64,000 nucleotides of DNA from NCBI RefSeq assembly GCF_013348805.1, contig NZ_CP054690.1:5642001-5706000 (forward strand), given 5' to 3'. Both the position numbers and the translations under genes were made by a program. Positions within the stretch are counted from its first letter, which is position 1. Every line of letters begins with the position of its first letter. This document shows, in pieces, positions 9,232-17,320 of the stretch. The notes under the pieces are model-generated. The model was not told where the DNA came from, did not search any database, and saw only the letters and a list, made by a program, of their open reading frames with translations. Origin of the DNA: Rhodococcus sp. W8901. GTDB lineage: Bacteria > Actinomycetota > Actinomycetes > Mycobacteriales > Mycobacteriaceae.

Positions 9232-9594
9232 ATGAGGCATCAGAAGCACGAACAGCGCAATCGGATGCTCGTAGCGGCCGCAGCGGTCGCGGCCGGGCTA
9301 CTCGGCGGTGCGATCACCGGATGCGACGACAACATCGACTCGAATCCTGGACTACCGACCACCAAGGACGAAACCGAAGAAACCGAAGAAACCGACCCCG
9401 AGGATTCGAGCGGACTGCAACAGACGAACTCCTTCGGCTACATCCCCGAACACGAGAGGACCCTCGAGACCGATCCGATCGGACCCGAGGGTGGCAATAT
9501 CGAGAACGACCCGTTCGAACTGGGTGGTGGCTCGAGCCTCCCCGGCGGCAGCCGACTGCCCGCCGAGGCGACACTCACCACACCCACCGGTTGA
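9232..9594 (+). CDS. Small predicted lipoprotein with GLQQTNSFGYIP motif
   Basis: A 120-residue protein of unrecognised family. The start ATG 9232 (MRHQKHEQ) has a gaaagg site 7 bp upstream; the ATG at 9226 is too close to that site. A basic n-region and a hydrophobic stretch (~residues 11-25) end in a lipobox ITGC, predicting a membrane-anchored lipoprotein. After an acidic Glu/Thr-rich spacer, the C-terminal half carries GLQQTNSFGYIPEHE, a Gly/Pro-rich part and SLPGGSRLPAEATLTTPTG. The next gene, 14 bp downstream, repeats the same architecture. Function is unknown. Confidence 0.7.
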   Translation: MRHQKHEQRNRMLVAAAAVAAGLLGGAITGCDDNIDSNPGLPTTKDETEETEETDPEDSSGLQQTNSFGYIPEHERTLETDPIGPEGGNIENDPFELGGGSSLPGGSRLPAEATLTTPTG

Positions 9595-9608
9595 CGAGGG
9601 GCGATGTC

Positions 9609-9980
9609 ATGACAGGACAGGAAGGCCGACGGGAACGGTGGCGGCTCGTGGTCGCCGCAGCGGCCGTGTCGACGGCCCTGCTGGGCGCAGGCGCGATCAG
9701 CGTGCTCGCCACTACCGAGGACGCGAACCAATCCTTCCCCCAGATGACCTTCTCCCAGATGCCGCAGACGACGACCGAGGACACGGGGCTGCAACAGACC
9801 GATTCCTTCGGCTACATCCCGCAACACGAGACGACGCTGCCGACCAACGGCAACGGCCCGGGCGCGCCGGGGCCGTTCGGCAACGGCCCGTTCGACAATC
9901 CGGGTCCGCCGCTGCCGGGCGGCCCGGGACTGCCCGCGCACGCCACCGTCGCGCCGACGCTCACCTCACCCGCGGGATGA
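9609..9980 (+). CDS. Small predicted exported protein, tandem paralogue
   Basis: A 123-residue protein from ATG 9609, with gagggg 7 bp upstream. A basic n-region (GRRERWR) and hydrophobic segment ALLGAGAISVLA resemble a signal peptide or anchor, but no lipobox Cys is present, unlike its upstream neighbour. The C-terminal half matches the neighbour: GLQQTDSFGYIPQHE, a Gly/Pro/Asn-rich stretch, then LPGGPGLPAHATV. The pair looks like an old tandem duplication with divergent anchoring. Function is unknown. Confidence 0.7.
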   Translation: MTGQEGRRERWRLVVAAAAVSTALLGAGAISVLATTEDANQSFPQMTFSQMPQTTTEDTGLQQTDSFGYIPQHETTLPTNGNGPGAPGPFGNGPFDNPGPPLPGGPGLPAHATVAPTLTSPAG

Positions 9981-10002
9981 TCTTCGGTCTAACCTCGAGG
10001 GC

Positions 10003-10692
10003 ATGTCCACACCGCACCCGACAGCCCTGATCACCGGCGGTAGCCGCGGCCTCGGTGCCGCGATCGCCCGCGAACTGGCCCCCACGCACCAGCTGATCCT
10101 CGGTGGCCGCAGTGCCGAATCGCTCGAACCGATCGCGGGGGAGTTGGGCGCGGCCCCGTGGCCAGTGGACCTCACCGACTACGCCGCGGTGGCCGAAGCG
10201 GTCACCGACATCGACCGACTGGACGTCCTGGTGCACAACGCCGGCGTCGCGGACATCGGAACCATCGAGGAGACGTCGGTCGACACGTGGCACCGGACGT
10301 TCGAGGCCAACGTCGTCGCGGTCGCCGAGCTCACCCGGTTGCTGCTGCCGGCGCTACGCGCCGCGAACGGGCATGTCGTGCTGATCAATTCGGGCTCGGG
10401 ACTGCGCGCCAACGCGGGTTGGGGCGCGTACGCCGCCAGCAAGTTCGCGCTGCGCGCGTTCGGGGACGCGTTGCGACTCGAGGAGCCGACGCTGCGGGTC
10501 ACGTCGATCCACCCGGGGCGCATCGACACCGACATGCAGCGCGCGATCGTCGCCTCCGAGGGCGCCGAGTACGACGCCGGCAAGTTCCTCACCCCGGAAA
10601 CGGTGGCGGGTGCGGTCCGGAACGCCGTCGAGACGCCCCGGGACGCGCACCCCACCGAGATCGTGCTGCGACCGATGCCGAGTCAGCACTGA
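10003..10692 (+). CDS. SDR family oxidoreductase with replaced 3' end
   Basis: A 229-residue short-chain dehydrogenase. TALITGGSRGLGAAIA (~residues 7-22) binds NAD(P), NAG appears in VHNAGVAD, and the catalytic set is INSGSG then YAASKFA. The start ATG matches the family. Its last codons, from AGAVRN to EIVLRP, are encoded by a 68-bp sequence repeated exactly at 17225-17292. This copy ends MPSQH and the downstream copy ends VSR, so the present C-terminus probably came with the inserted module. The substrate is unknown. Confidence 0.88.
   Translation: MSTPHPTALITGGSRGLGAAIARELAPTHQLILGGRSAESLEPIAGELGAAPWPVDLTDYAAVAEAVTDIDRLDVLVHNAGVADIGTIEETSVDTWHRTFEANVVAVAELTRLLLPALRAANGHVVLINSGSGLRANAGWGAYAASKFALRAFGDALRLEEPTLRVTSIHPGRIDTDMQRAIVASEGAEYDAGKFLTPETVAGAVRNAVETPRDAHPTEIVLRPMPSQH
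10606..10673. repeat. 68-bp direct repeat, left copy (3' end of SDR gene)
   Basis: This segment inside the SDR coding sequence is identical base for base with 17225-17292, in the same orientation. The breakpoints are sharp: both flanks diverge at once. Together the copies bracket 6.55 kb of catabolic genes and resemble an attachment-site duplication or a homologous recombination joint. Confidence 0.95.
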
Positions 10693-10735
10693 CTGGCCGC
10701 TCCCGCACCTGCCTCGGATATTCACGACCACTGGA

Positions 10736-12337
10736 TCATGCGGTGAACTGCTCGCGCAGATCCCTCTTCTTGAACTTGCCGGTAGCCGTTCTGGGAATGG
10801 TGGACACGAACTCGAACCGCTCGGGTAGCTGCCACCGCGCAAACTCACCCGACAGGTGCTCACGGAGCTGCTCCGGGTCCGCGGTCTGGCCGTCCCGGAG
10901 CACGAGCACCGCCAACGGACGCTCACCCCACCGCGGATCGGGCACGGCGATCACCGCGGCCTCCGCCACCGACGGGTGTGCCATGAGGTGGTTTTCGAGA
11001 TCGACCGAGGAGATCCACTCGCCACCGGACTTGACCAGGTCCTTGGAGCGGTCACAGATCCGGATGCAGCCGCGGTGGTCGATGCGGACGATGTCTCCGG
11101 TGCGGAACCAGCCGTCAGCCGTGAAACTGTCTGCGCCCGAACCATTGTGGTAGGAAGCCGCCACCCAGGGTCCCCGAACCTCCAGCTCACCCATGGCGAC
11201 GTCATCCCACTCGATGAATCCGTCGTCCTCGTTCCGCGCTCGGATGTCGAAGAACGGCATCGCGACGCCCTGCCTGGCCCGGAACGCATACTGCTCGTCG
11301 GCCGCAGTTTCCCGCAGATCCACCGGGAGGCGGCTGACGGTACCGACCGGCGCGGTCTCGGTCATTCCCCACGCCTGGACGACGGTCAGACCGTGACGGT
11401 CATACCCCTCCAGCAGGCTGCGCGGCGCCGCCGCTCCACCGACGATCAACCGGTCGAGATGACGCAGATCCCAACGATGCGGTTCGAAGTCGAGTGCGTC
11501 GAGCATCGCCATCCACACCGTCGGCACCCCCGCAGTCATGGTGACCTTCTCGGCCTCGATCAGGTCGAGCACACTGACCGGGTCCAGCTTCGGTCCGGGT
11601 AGAACGAGCCGCGCGCCGAGCAGCGCCGCTGCGTACGGCAGACCCCACGCGTTGACGTGGAACATCGGCACCACCGGCAGCAGCGTGTCCTGCACCGAGA
11701 CGCCCAGAGCGTCGGGCAGTGCCGCGGCCATCGAATGAAGCACCAGCGCCCGGTGCGAGTACACGACGCCCTTCGGTCGACCGGTGGTGCCGGACGTGTA
11801 ACACATCGCGCCGGCTTGGCGTTCGTCGAGAACAGGCCACTGCATCGGTTCGGCCTCATCGATCAGGCTCTCGTAGTCGAGCATTCCTGCTGGTGCCGCA
11901 CCGCCATGGGAGACGACGATGACATGGTCGAACTGGTGCGTGAACCGGAACCCGTCGAACACCTCGAGCAGGGACTCGTCGACCACGATCACCCGGTCCT
12001 GCGCATCCCCGACGATGAAGGCCAGCTCGTCGGAATGCAGGCGTGGGTTGAGTGTGTGGACTACCGCCCCCATCGCCGGGACCGCGAAGTACATCTCGAG
12101 GTGCTCCGCTTGATTCCACAACAGCGTCGCCACCCGGTCACCGTCCCCGATACCGAGACCGGCCAGCGCGGTGGCAAGCCGCCGCGCCCGCCGCGCACAC
12201 GCCCCGAGAGTGGTCCGGGCAATGCTGCCGTCGGGGCGACGAGAAACGACGTCCTTTCCACTGTGGAAACGCTCGGCGCGCTCGACCACAGCGGTCAGCG
12301 ACAACGGGTAGTCATCCATGGTCAAGCCATTGATCAC
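10736..12337 (-). CDS. Acyl-CoA synthetase (AMP-forming, long/medium-chain fatty-acid-CoA ligase type)
   Basis: A 533-residue adenylate-forming enzyme that activates a carboxylic acid to its CoA thioester. The P-loop-like YTSGTTGRPKGV (~residues 180-191), the WGMTET motif (~319), the hinge region WFRTGDIVRID and the C-terminal catalytic Lys in TATGKFKKRDL are all visible. GTG 12337 has aggag 6 bp upstream. It is the last gene of the minus-strand MFS-SDR-BKACE-ligase set. In this context it may activate the acid released by or feeding the BKACE step; the exact substrate is not apparent. Confidence 0.9.
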   Translation of the reverse strand: MINGLTMDDYPLSLTAVVERAERFHSGKDVVSRRPDGSIARTTLGACARRARRLATALAGLGIGDGDRVATLLWNQAEHLEMYFAVPAMGAVVHTLNPRLHSDELAFIVGDAQDRVIVVDESLLEVFDGFRFTHQFDHVIVVSHGGAAPAGMLDYESLIDEAEPMQWPVLDERQAGAMCYTSGTTGRPKGVVYSHRALVLHSMAAALPDALGVSVQDTLLPVVPMFHVNAWGLPYAAALLGARLVLPGPKLDPVSVLDLIEAEKVTMTAGVPTVWMAMLDALDFEPHRWDLRHLDRLIVGGAAAPRSLLEGYDRHGLTVVQAWGMTETAPVGTVSRLPVDLRETAADEQYAFRARQGVAMPFFDIRARNEDDGFIEWDDVAMGELEVRGPWVAASYHNGSGADSFTADGWFRTGDIVRIDHRGCIRICDRSKDLVKSGGEWISSVDLENHLMAHPSVAEAAVIAVPDPRWGERPLAVLVLRDGQTADPEQLREHLSGEFARWQLPERFEFVSTIPRTATGKFKKRDLREQFTA

Positions 12338-12404
12338 GTAAAACTCCTAGATCGGGGATGGGCATTACTCGACGGCCGTAGATCCGGCACTGATCACGGC
12401 AGGG

Positions 12405-12433
12405 CCGGGTGTCCGGAGGAAACACCCGGACAC
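12405..12433 (-). terminator. Overlapping alternative hairpins between BKACE and ligase genes
   Basis: Two mutually exclusive 8-bp stems share sequence: CCGGGTGT (12405-12412) with ACACCCGG (12422-12429), and GTGTCCGG (12409-12416) with CCGGACAC (12426-12433). The element lies in the 142-bp gap downstream of the BKACE stop. It may be a partial terminator or attenuator that lowers ligase expression. Confidence 0.4.
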
Positions 12434-12479
12434 GGGGCACGAGTCGGTTCCGTGCCCCGCTGTGCAACAAGCCGGTGTG

Positions 12480-13532
12480 CTAGGCGTGGTGGGTGAATCC
12501 GACCTGCCCCGGGCGACGGTTCGGCGCGTAGCCGAGCTTGGCGAGGGTCTCGTCGGCGTCCGCGTAGGTGGTGCCGATCTTGTAGATGTCGCGGGCGTCC
12601 TTGCCGGTGGCAACCTCCCGTCCGAGTTCACCGGCGATGCGCACCAACTGTTGGATCTGCTGAACCGAGGTCATCTTCTCGCCCTTGCGGCCCCAGATGG
12701 TGTCCTCGTTGCCGCAGCGGGTGTGCAGGCCCATCGCGATCGCCATCGTGTTGACGGGCAGCACGCTGCGCATGAGGGACTCCAGGGTCAGGGCCGCTCC
12801 GTCCGGGACGCGCTGGATGAAGTTCATGATGTTGTACGGGTTCGGGCCCTCCATGCCGCCACCGATGCCGGTCCAGGTCACGTTCAGCGGGCCGGTGTAG
12901 ACCCCGCGACGGATGAGCCGCTCGACGCTCTCGAGGCCGGTGATGCCGGTCAGCGCGAACAGGGGCTGGATGCCGGCGGCCTGTAGGCGACGCAGGTGCT
13001 CCTCAACCCAGGCCGGTCCGGCCGGGATCGTCATCTCCCGGTACGTCTCCTGCAGTTCCGGACGCGCCAGGGATGTGCCCGCGATGTCGTCCGCGGTCAA
13101 CAGCTCCGCGATGTTCATCTGGCTGGTGTTGATCGCGATCGTGACCTGGTCCGGCTTGGGGTCGAGCTCGGCGAGCATGTGCCGGGTGTCATCGGAGAGC
13201 CACTTCGCCTCGGCGCCTTCACCTTCCGGCGCGAACGAAATCGATCCGCCGACCTGCAAGACCATCTCGGGAACCGCTTCGCGGAGCCGTCCGAGGAGTT
13301 CGTTGAACTTCGAGAGCCGCTTTGAGCCCTTGCCGTCGAGTTCACGAACGTGGATGTGCAGTACGGACGCGCCGGCCTCGTAGCAGTCCACCGCCTGCTG
13401 GACGTGCTCATCCATCGTCAACGGCAGATCCTCGCGGAAGTCGTCCGGCTCCCACTCGGGACCGTACGGCGCCGCCGTGATGACCAGCTTCTCCTGATTT
13501 TCGGGGAAGAGTGCGTCGTCATGGAAATGCAT
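12480..13532 (-). CDS. Beta-keto acid cleavage enzyme (BKACE, DUF849)
   Basis: A 350-residue TIM-barrel enzyme. Characterised family members condense a beta-keto acid with acetyl-CoA and release acetoacetate plus a new acyl-CoA, using Zn. Visible features: VITAAPYGPEWEP near the N-terminus, HIHVRELDGKGS (~60-72) with Zn-binding His residues, QVGGSI, PLNVTWTGIGGGMEG, and GLHTRCGNEDTIWGRKGEKMTS towards the end. The substrate-defining residues cannot be read with confidence, so 3-keto-5-aminohexanoate should not be assumed. ATG 13532 is followed by MHFHDDALFP. An SDR gene directly upstream could supply the keto acid. Confidence 0.88.
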   Translation of the reverse strand: MHFHDDALFPENQEKLVITAAPYGPEWEPDDFREDLPLTMDEHVQQAVDCYEAGASVLHIHVRELDGKGSKRLSKFNELLGRLREAVPEMVLQVGGSISFAPEGEGAEAKWLSDDTRHMLAELDPKPDQVTIAINTSQMNIAELLTADDIAGTSLARPELQETYREMTIPAGPAWVEEHLRRLQAAGIQPLFALTGITGLESVERLIRRGVYTGPLNVTWTGIGGGMEGPNPYNIMNFIQRVPDGAALTLESLMRSVLPVNTMAIAMGLHTRCGNEDTIWGRKGEKMTSVQQIQQLVRIAGELGREVATGKDARDIYKIGTTYADADETLAKLGYAPNRRPGQVGFTHHA

Positions 13533-13607
13533 GGTGGTGCTCCTGTCGGAAGTATTGGAAAGTGTTGCCGAGTAAGGGTGTTCGATGAAACCGAGAGTCC
13601 GCGGCGA

Positions 13608-14435
13608 TCAGATGACAGCGCCGCCGTTAGGACTGATGACCTGACCGACGAGATAGTGCGTCTCGCCGGCGAGGTAGACGGCAAGAGAGGCGTACTCCTC
13701 GGGAGTGCCGAGCCGGCCCACGGGAATAATCTGGTACAGGTTGCGCTTCTGCTCTTCGGTGGCGTTGTCGAGGTACGCCTGGAACGGCGGCGTCAAGACT
13801 CCTCCGCAGGCGATGGCGTTGACGTAGATACCCGCGCCCGCGACATCGAGGGCGACGGTCTTGGTCAGGCTCACGACTGCAGCCTTGGCGGCCGAGTAGC
13901 CGGGGCTGTGCGTGCTCGCGGTAGAGGTGCCGGCTATCGAGGCGATATTGATGATGCGGCCGTAACCCTGAGGCTCCATCAACTTCAATGCCTCACGGGT
14001 GCAGTAGAACACGCCGTGGACGTTGACGTCCCACCACTTGAGCCAGTCCTCGTCGGTGAGGCTGCTGGTGATGCCCATGGACTGGCGCTCCATCGGGGTG
14101 GTCACGTAGGCGTAGTGCCGGGCGCGCCGGACCTCGTCGGCGGGCAGGTTCGGCACTCGCGCAGCGTTGTTGACCAGGATGTGGACGGTTCCGAACTGCT
14201 CGACGGCCCGGGCGAACATCTCGACCACCTGCGCCTTGGACGAGACGTCGCAGCGCAGCGCCAAGCACTTGCGCCCCAGCGCCTCGACCTCGGCGGAGAC
14301 TTCCGCCAGCTTGTCCTCTTGAAGGTCACACAGGACGAGATCCGCGCCCTCTCGAGCCATGGCGAGCGCAATCGCCCTGCCCAGACCCTGCGCCGCTCCG
14401 GTGACCACGGCGACCTTGTCGAGTAGCTGCTGCAT
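13608..14435 (-). CDS. SDR family oxidoreductase
   Basis: A 275-residue classical SDR. VAVVTGAAQGLGRAIA (~residues 8-23) binds the dinucleotide, and the Asp in VLCDLQED (~37) suggests NAD preference. NNAA is the NNAG variant. The catalytic residues are in NIASIAG then YSAAKAA. The protein has an extra stretch, about 30 residues after NNAA (VPNLPADEV through TTPMERQSM), that lengthens the substrate loop. ATG 14435 has a gggag site upstream; longer open frame before it is shadow. It probably oxidises a hydroxy acid to the keto acid used by the BKACE enzyme. Confidence 0.87.
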   Translation of the reverse strand: MQQLLDKVAVVTGAAQGLGRAIALAMAREGADLVLCDLQEDKLAEVSAEVEALGRKCLALRCDVSSKAQVVEMFARAVEQFGTVHILVNNAARVPNLPADEVRRARHYAYVTTPMERQSMGITSSLTDEDWLKWWDVNVHGVFYCTREALKLMEPQGYGRIINIASIAGTSTASTHSPGYSAAKAAVVSLTKTVALDVAGAGIYVNAIACGGVLTPPFQAYLDNATEEQKRNLYQIIPVGRLGTPEEYASLAVYLAGETHYLVGQVISPNGGAVI

Positions 14436-14515
14436 TTCTCTGATCTCCCTCGATGAATGGAATGACAGGGCCGTCACGACGCTCAGACGGCCGACGGAAT
14501 CGGATGAGCGGGGAT

Positions 14516-15874
14516 CTATCCCGGGGACACGAGCGTGTCCGTGCCGACGGACGATGCCTCGCCGGAGGCCTTCGACTCCACCAAGGCAAGCTGGCGTAGG
14601 CCGGCCGGGTAGAGCTTCATGCCGAGGCCCAGGACCACGATGGACACGACGGATGCAAGTGGGACCCACTGCAACGCACCGAGCAGACCCAGCCGATCGG
14701 ACAGCAGTCCGACGACGAACGGCCCGAGGGCCAGCCCGAAGACGTTGTTCGCGAGTACGCCCACGCCGAGGGCCGAGGCTCGGATCGACGGGTGGGACAG
14801 GCTGGCGACGACCGCCGTCGTGGCACCGGAGAATCCGGAGCAGAAGAACGCCCCGACCCCGATCAACACCATCTGCACGGGCCCGTTCGCGAGCTGGAAG
14901 CCGACCATCAGGGACGCCATCGCGATGCCGGCGAACGCGATCGCTGCACTCCACCGGCGTTCGGGTCGCCGGCGACCGAACCGGTCGGCAGCGACGCCAC
15001 AGAGCACCGTTCCGGCGCCGATCAACAGTACGAAGACCGATGCCGCCAACCCGGCATCCGTGGCCGCCATGTCGTGGTAGCGGTTGAAGTAGCTGGGAAG
15101 CCAGGCGAGCAGCACACCCGAGACGAAGAACTGGATTCCAGCACCGACGTATGCACAGGTCAACGAGGCGTTCGTGAGCAGGCTCGAAATCGGGGCACGT
15201 CCATACCCGGAGGCGGGGGCCCCTGAGATCGGCCGGTCGGCGGCATGACGCGCCAGCCGCTGCTCGTTGACGAGGACCCGGAACAGGATGATCAGACACA
15301 GACCGAAGGCCGCCATGACCAGGAAGGCCGCACGCCAACCGAGCCGATCCGCGAGCACGCCGCCGAGCGCGACACCGACGACCGAGCCGAAGAACGCCGC
15401 ACCGAGGATGGCGCCGCTGAGCGAGGCATGCAGGCGCGGGGCAAAGACTCCCAGCATGACGGCCATGCCCACACTCGCGTAGGCGGCCTCACCGAACCCG
15501 AGCAGGAATCGTGCGCCGAGCAGCTGGGAGTAGTTTCCCGCCGCGGCGCACAGGATGGTCGCGACACTCCACAGCACTGCCATGAGGACCACACTGCGGA
15601 CGCGACCCCAACGGTCGGCGAGCAGTGACATCGGCAGCGCCAACACCCCGACCATCAGGGCTACGACGCTGGTCAGGGCCGCAAGTTGCGAATCCGACAG
15701 ATCCCACTCCGCCTTCAGCACGGGGAATACGGAACTGAGTACCTGCCGGGACATGTAGTCCGACATCATCAGACCGAAGATCAGGGTGAATACCACCCAC
15801 GGGAAAACCTTCGAGTGGGCGCCGGTGCCGAGGACCTCTCGGGATGGCGTGGATTCCTGGGGCTCCAGTTCCAT
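14516..15874 (-). CDS. MFS transporter
   Basis: A 452-residue major facilitator protein with about 12 predicted membrane segments. The MFS loop 2-3 signature is present as LLADRWGRVRS (~residues 85-95), repeated in the second half as VAADRFGRRRP. ATG 15874 (MELEPQES) has aggag 6 bp upstream; the in-frame extension to 16099 has no membrane or family character. As first gene of the minus-strand module, it probably imports the organic acid degraded by the enzymes downstream. Confidence 0.87.
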   Translation of the reverse strand: MELEPQESTPSREVLGTGAHSKVFPWVVFTLIFGLMMSDYMSRQVLSSVFPVLKAEWDLSDSQLAALTSVVALMVGVLALPMSLLADRWGRVRSVVLMAVLWSVATILCAAAGNYSQLLGARFLLGFGEAAYASVGMAVMLGVFAPRLHASLSGAILGAAFFGSVVGVALGGVLADRLGWRAAFLVMAAFGLCLIILFRVLVNEQRLARHAADRPISGAPASGYGRAPISSLLTNASLTCAYVGAGIQFFVSGVLLAWLPSYFNRYHDMAATDAGLAASVFVLLIGAGTVLCGVAADRFGRRRPERRWSAAIAFAGIAMASLMVGFQLANGPVQMVLIGVGAFFCSGFSGATTAVVASLSHPSIRASALGVGVLANNVFGLALGPFVVGLLSDRLGLLGALQWVPLASVVSIVVLGLGMKLYPAGLRQLALVESKASGEASSVGTDTLVSPG

Positions 15875-16185
15875 GCGTGCTCCTGTTCTTGAAGGGCGCG
15901 TTGAGGCGACGCGTCTCGGATGTGGCCGGTTCGGAAAGCTCGCTGCGAACCGGAACGAGGCTGTGGTTGCTCGACGTACGTGTCGGCACGAACGGCAGCG
16001 AATCGAAGGCTGTGCGTCAGGCCCTGCCGGGCGTTTTGCACGCTGGGGATCGCCCAGCGAAAGCGACCGCGCTGACCGATTCGACAACTGCGGTGACACA
16101 GGTCACGCTATACGGATTGGGGCGAGAACACTTGTCCCGTTGGGACGAATTCTTTGGCAGCTTGGGACAGGGGCTGGGGTAGTCG
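15875..16185. promoter_or_regulatory. Divergent control region between MFS operon and AraC regulator
   Basis: A 311-bp gap between divergent genes, with no gene-like frame in keeping with its neighbours. Near the regulator lies GTCCC-gtt-GGGAC (16136-16148 region), followed 20 bp later by another TTGGGACA element. These repeated GGGAC half-sites may be binding sites for the AraC protein. Base composition is slightly less G+C-rich than the genes. No convincing -10/-35 pair was fixed. Confidence 0.45.
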
Positions 16186-17199
16186 ATGACAGTGGTGAAG
16201 GTGCGGAGTTCGGCGCTGACCGGGTACGTCGAGTTGACGCAGTCTCTCGGCGCGGACCCAGATCCGTTCATGCGTGCCGTGGGCATCGACCCGACGGCCT
16301 TGGCCACGCCGAATTCATGGCTCCCTGCGGAGCGCGTCGACGAATTGTTGGAGCGAACCGCTCTGGCAACGTCCTGTGTGGACTTCGCGGTCAAGATGGC
16401 GGACGGCAGGGGGGTGTCGATACTCGGAGCAGTGGGTTTGGCCGCCAGGGAAGAGCCGGACGTCCGTAGCGCGATCGCGCTCATACTGCGCCACATGCGG
16501 GTACACAACGAGGCGATTCAGATTCTGCTCGTCGAGTTGAACGGCCTTGTCTCACTGCGGATCGAGCCCGCACCCGGGATGACACTCGGGCGCCAGTCCA
16601 TCGAACTGGTCATCGCCTCGTTGGCGCGGATACTCAGCGCGTTTCTCCCGGACGGCTGGCGACCACTGTCCACCTGCTTCGTCCACGAAGCACCGACCAC
16701 GCTCGATGTCCATCACCGCGCCTTCGGGGCGGGCGTCGCATTCGAACAGGACTTCAACGGTTTCGTGCTCTACTCGAGCGATCTGGACTCCGTCAATCCG
16801 TTGTCGGACCCGATGTTCCAGCCCTACGCAAGGCAGTACCTGGACCTGCTCGCGCCGCCGGAAGATGCCTCCGCCGTCGGACGGGTACGCGAGATGATCG
16901 AGGCGCTTCTGCCGGGCGGAAGGTGCACTGCCGCCCGGATCGCGCGCAGTCTCGGGATGGACCGGCGAACCCTGCACAGACACCTGTCACAGGCGGGCGA
17001 AAACTACTCGTCCGTGGTCGATTCCGTGCGCTCAGATCTCGCGCGACGGTACATCACACGTGGCGACCGTAGCCTCACCGACATAGCGGGTGAACTAGGG
17101 TTCTCGGACTTGAGTGCCTTCTCGCGTTGGTTCCGTCGACAGTTCGGCACGAGTCCAACGAAATGGGCTGCACACCAGCACGAAACCAAGTCGGCCTGA
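16186..17199 (+). CDS. AraC-family transcriptional regulator (OruR/ArgR-like, Arabinose_bd domain)
   Basis: A 337-residue regulator. Residues ~20-210 match the N-terminal effector domain found in the OruR/VirS group of AraC proteins (LGADPDPFMRAVGIDPTAL near the start). The C-terminal ~100 residues hold two helix-turn-helix motifs: AARIARSLGMDRRTLHRHLSQAG and LTDIAGELGFSDLSAFSRWFRRQFGTSP, the classic AraC signature. It is divergent from the MFS-SDR-BKACE-ligase genes and is probably their activator. A 6-bp hairpin (CTGAGA/TCTCAG, 17196-17214) overlaps its stop and may terminate it. Confidence 0.9.
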   Translation: MTVVKVRSSALTGYVELTQSLGADPDPFMRAVGIDPTALATPNSWLPAERVDELLERTALATSCVDFAVKMADGRGVSILGAVGLAAREEPDVRSAIALILRHMRVHNEAIQILLVELNGLVSLRIEPAPGMTLGRQSIELVIASLARILSAFLPDGWRPLSTCFVHEAPTTLDVHHRAFGAGVAFEQDFNGFVLYSSDLDSVNPLSDPMFQPYARQYLDLLAPPEDASAVGRVREMIEALLPGGRCTAARIARSLGMDRRTLHRHLSQAGENYSSVVDSVRSDLARRYITRGDRSLTDIAGELGFSDLSAFSRWFRRQFGTSPTKWAAHQHETKSA

Positions 17200-17224
17200 G
17201 AGGCGGACTCTCAGCACCCCAGTC

Positions 17225-17305
17225 GCGGGTGCGGTCCGGAACGCCGTCGAGACGCCCCGGGACGCGCACCCCACCGAGATCGTGCTGCGACCCGTATCGC
17301 GGTGA
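17225..17305 (+). pseudogene. Orphan 3' end of the SDR gene (right copy of 68-bp direct repeat)
   Basis: Bases 17225-17292 are identical to 10606-10673 and keep the same reading frame. The frame continues beyond the repeat with four codons and a stop (ends LRPVSR). This is a 26-codon tail without a gene. It stops 15 bp before the convergent hutD stop, so joining it to the SDR gene at 10003 would recreate a compact convergent pair. It therefore looks like the original SDR 3' end, displaced by the inserted module. Confidence 0.85.
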
Positions 17306-17320
17306 GGGCGGCCGTCACCG

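Noticed and set aside
17114-17305. Independent small gene ending with the repeat
   Set aside because: Its 5' part is out-of-frame araC sequence; only the last 27 codons (the repeat tail) have meaning, as an SDR remnant.
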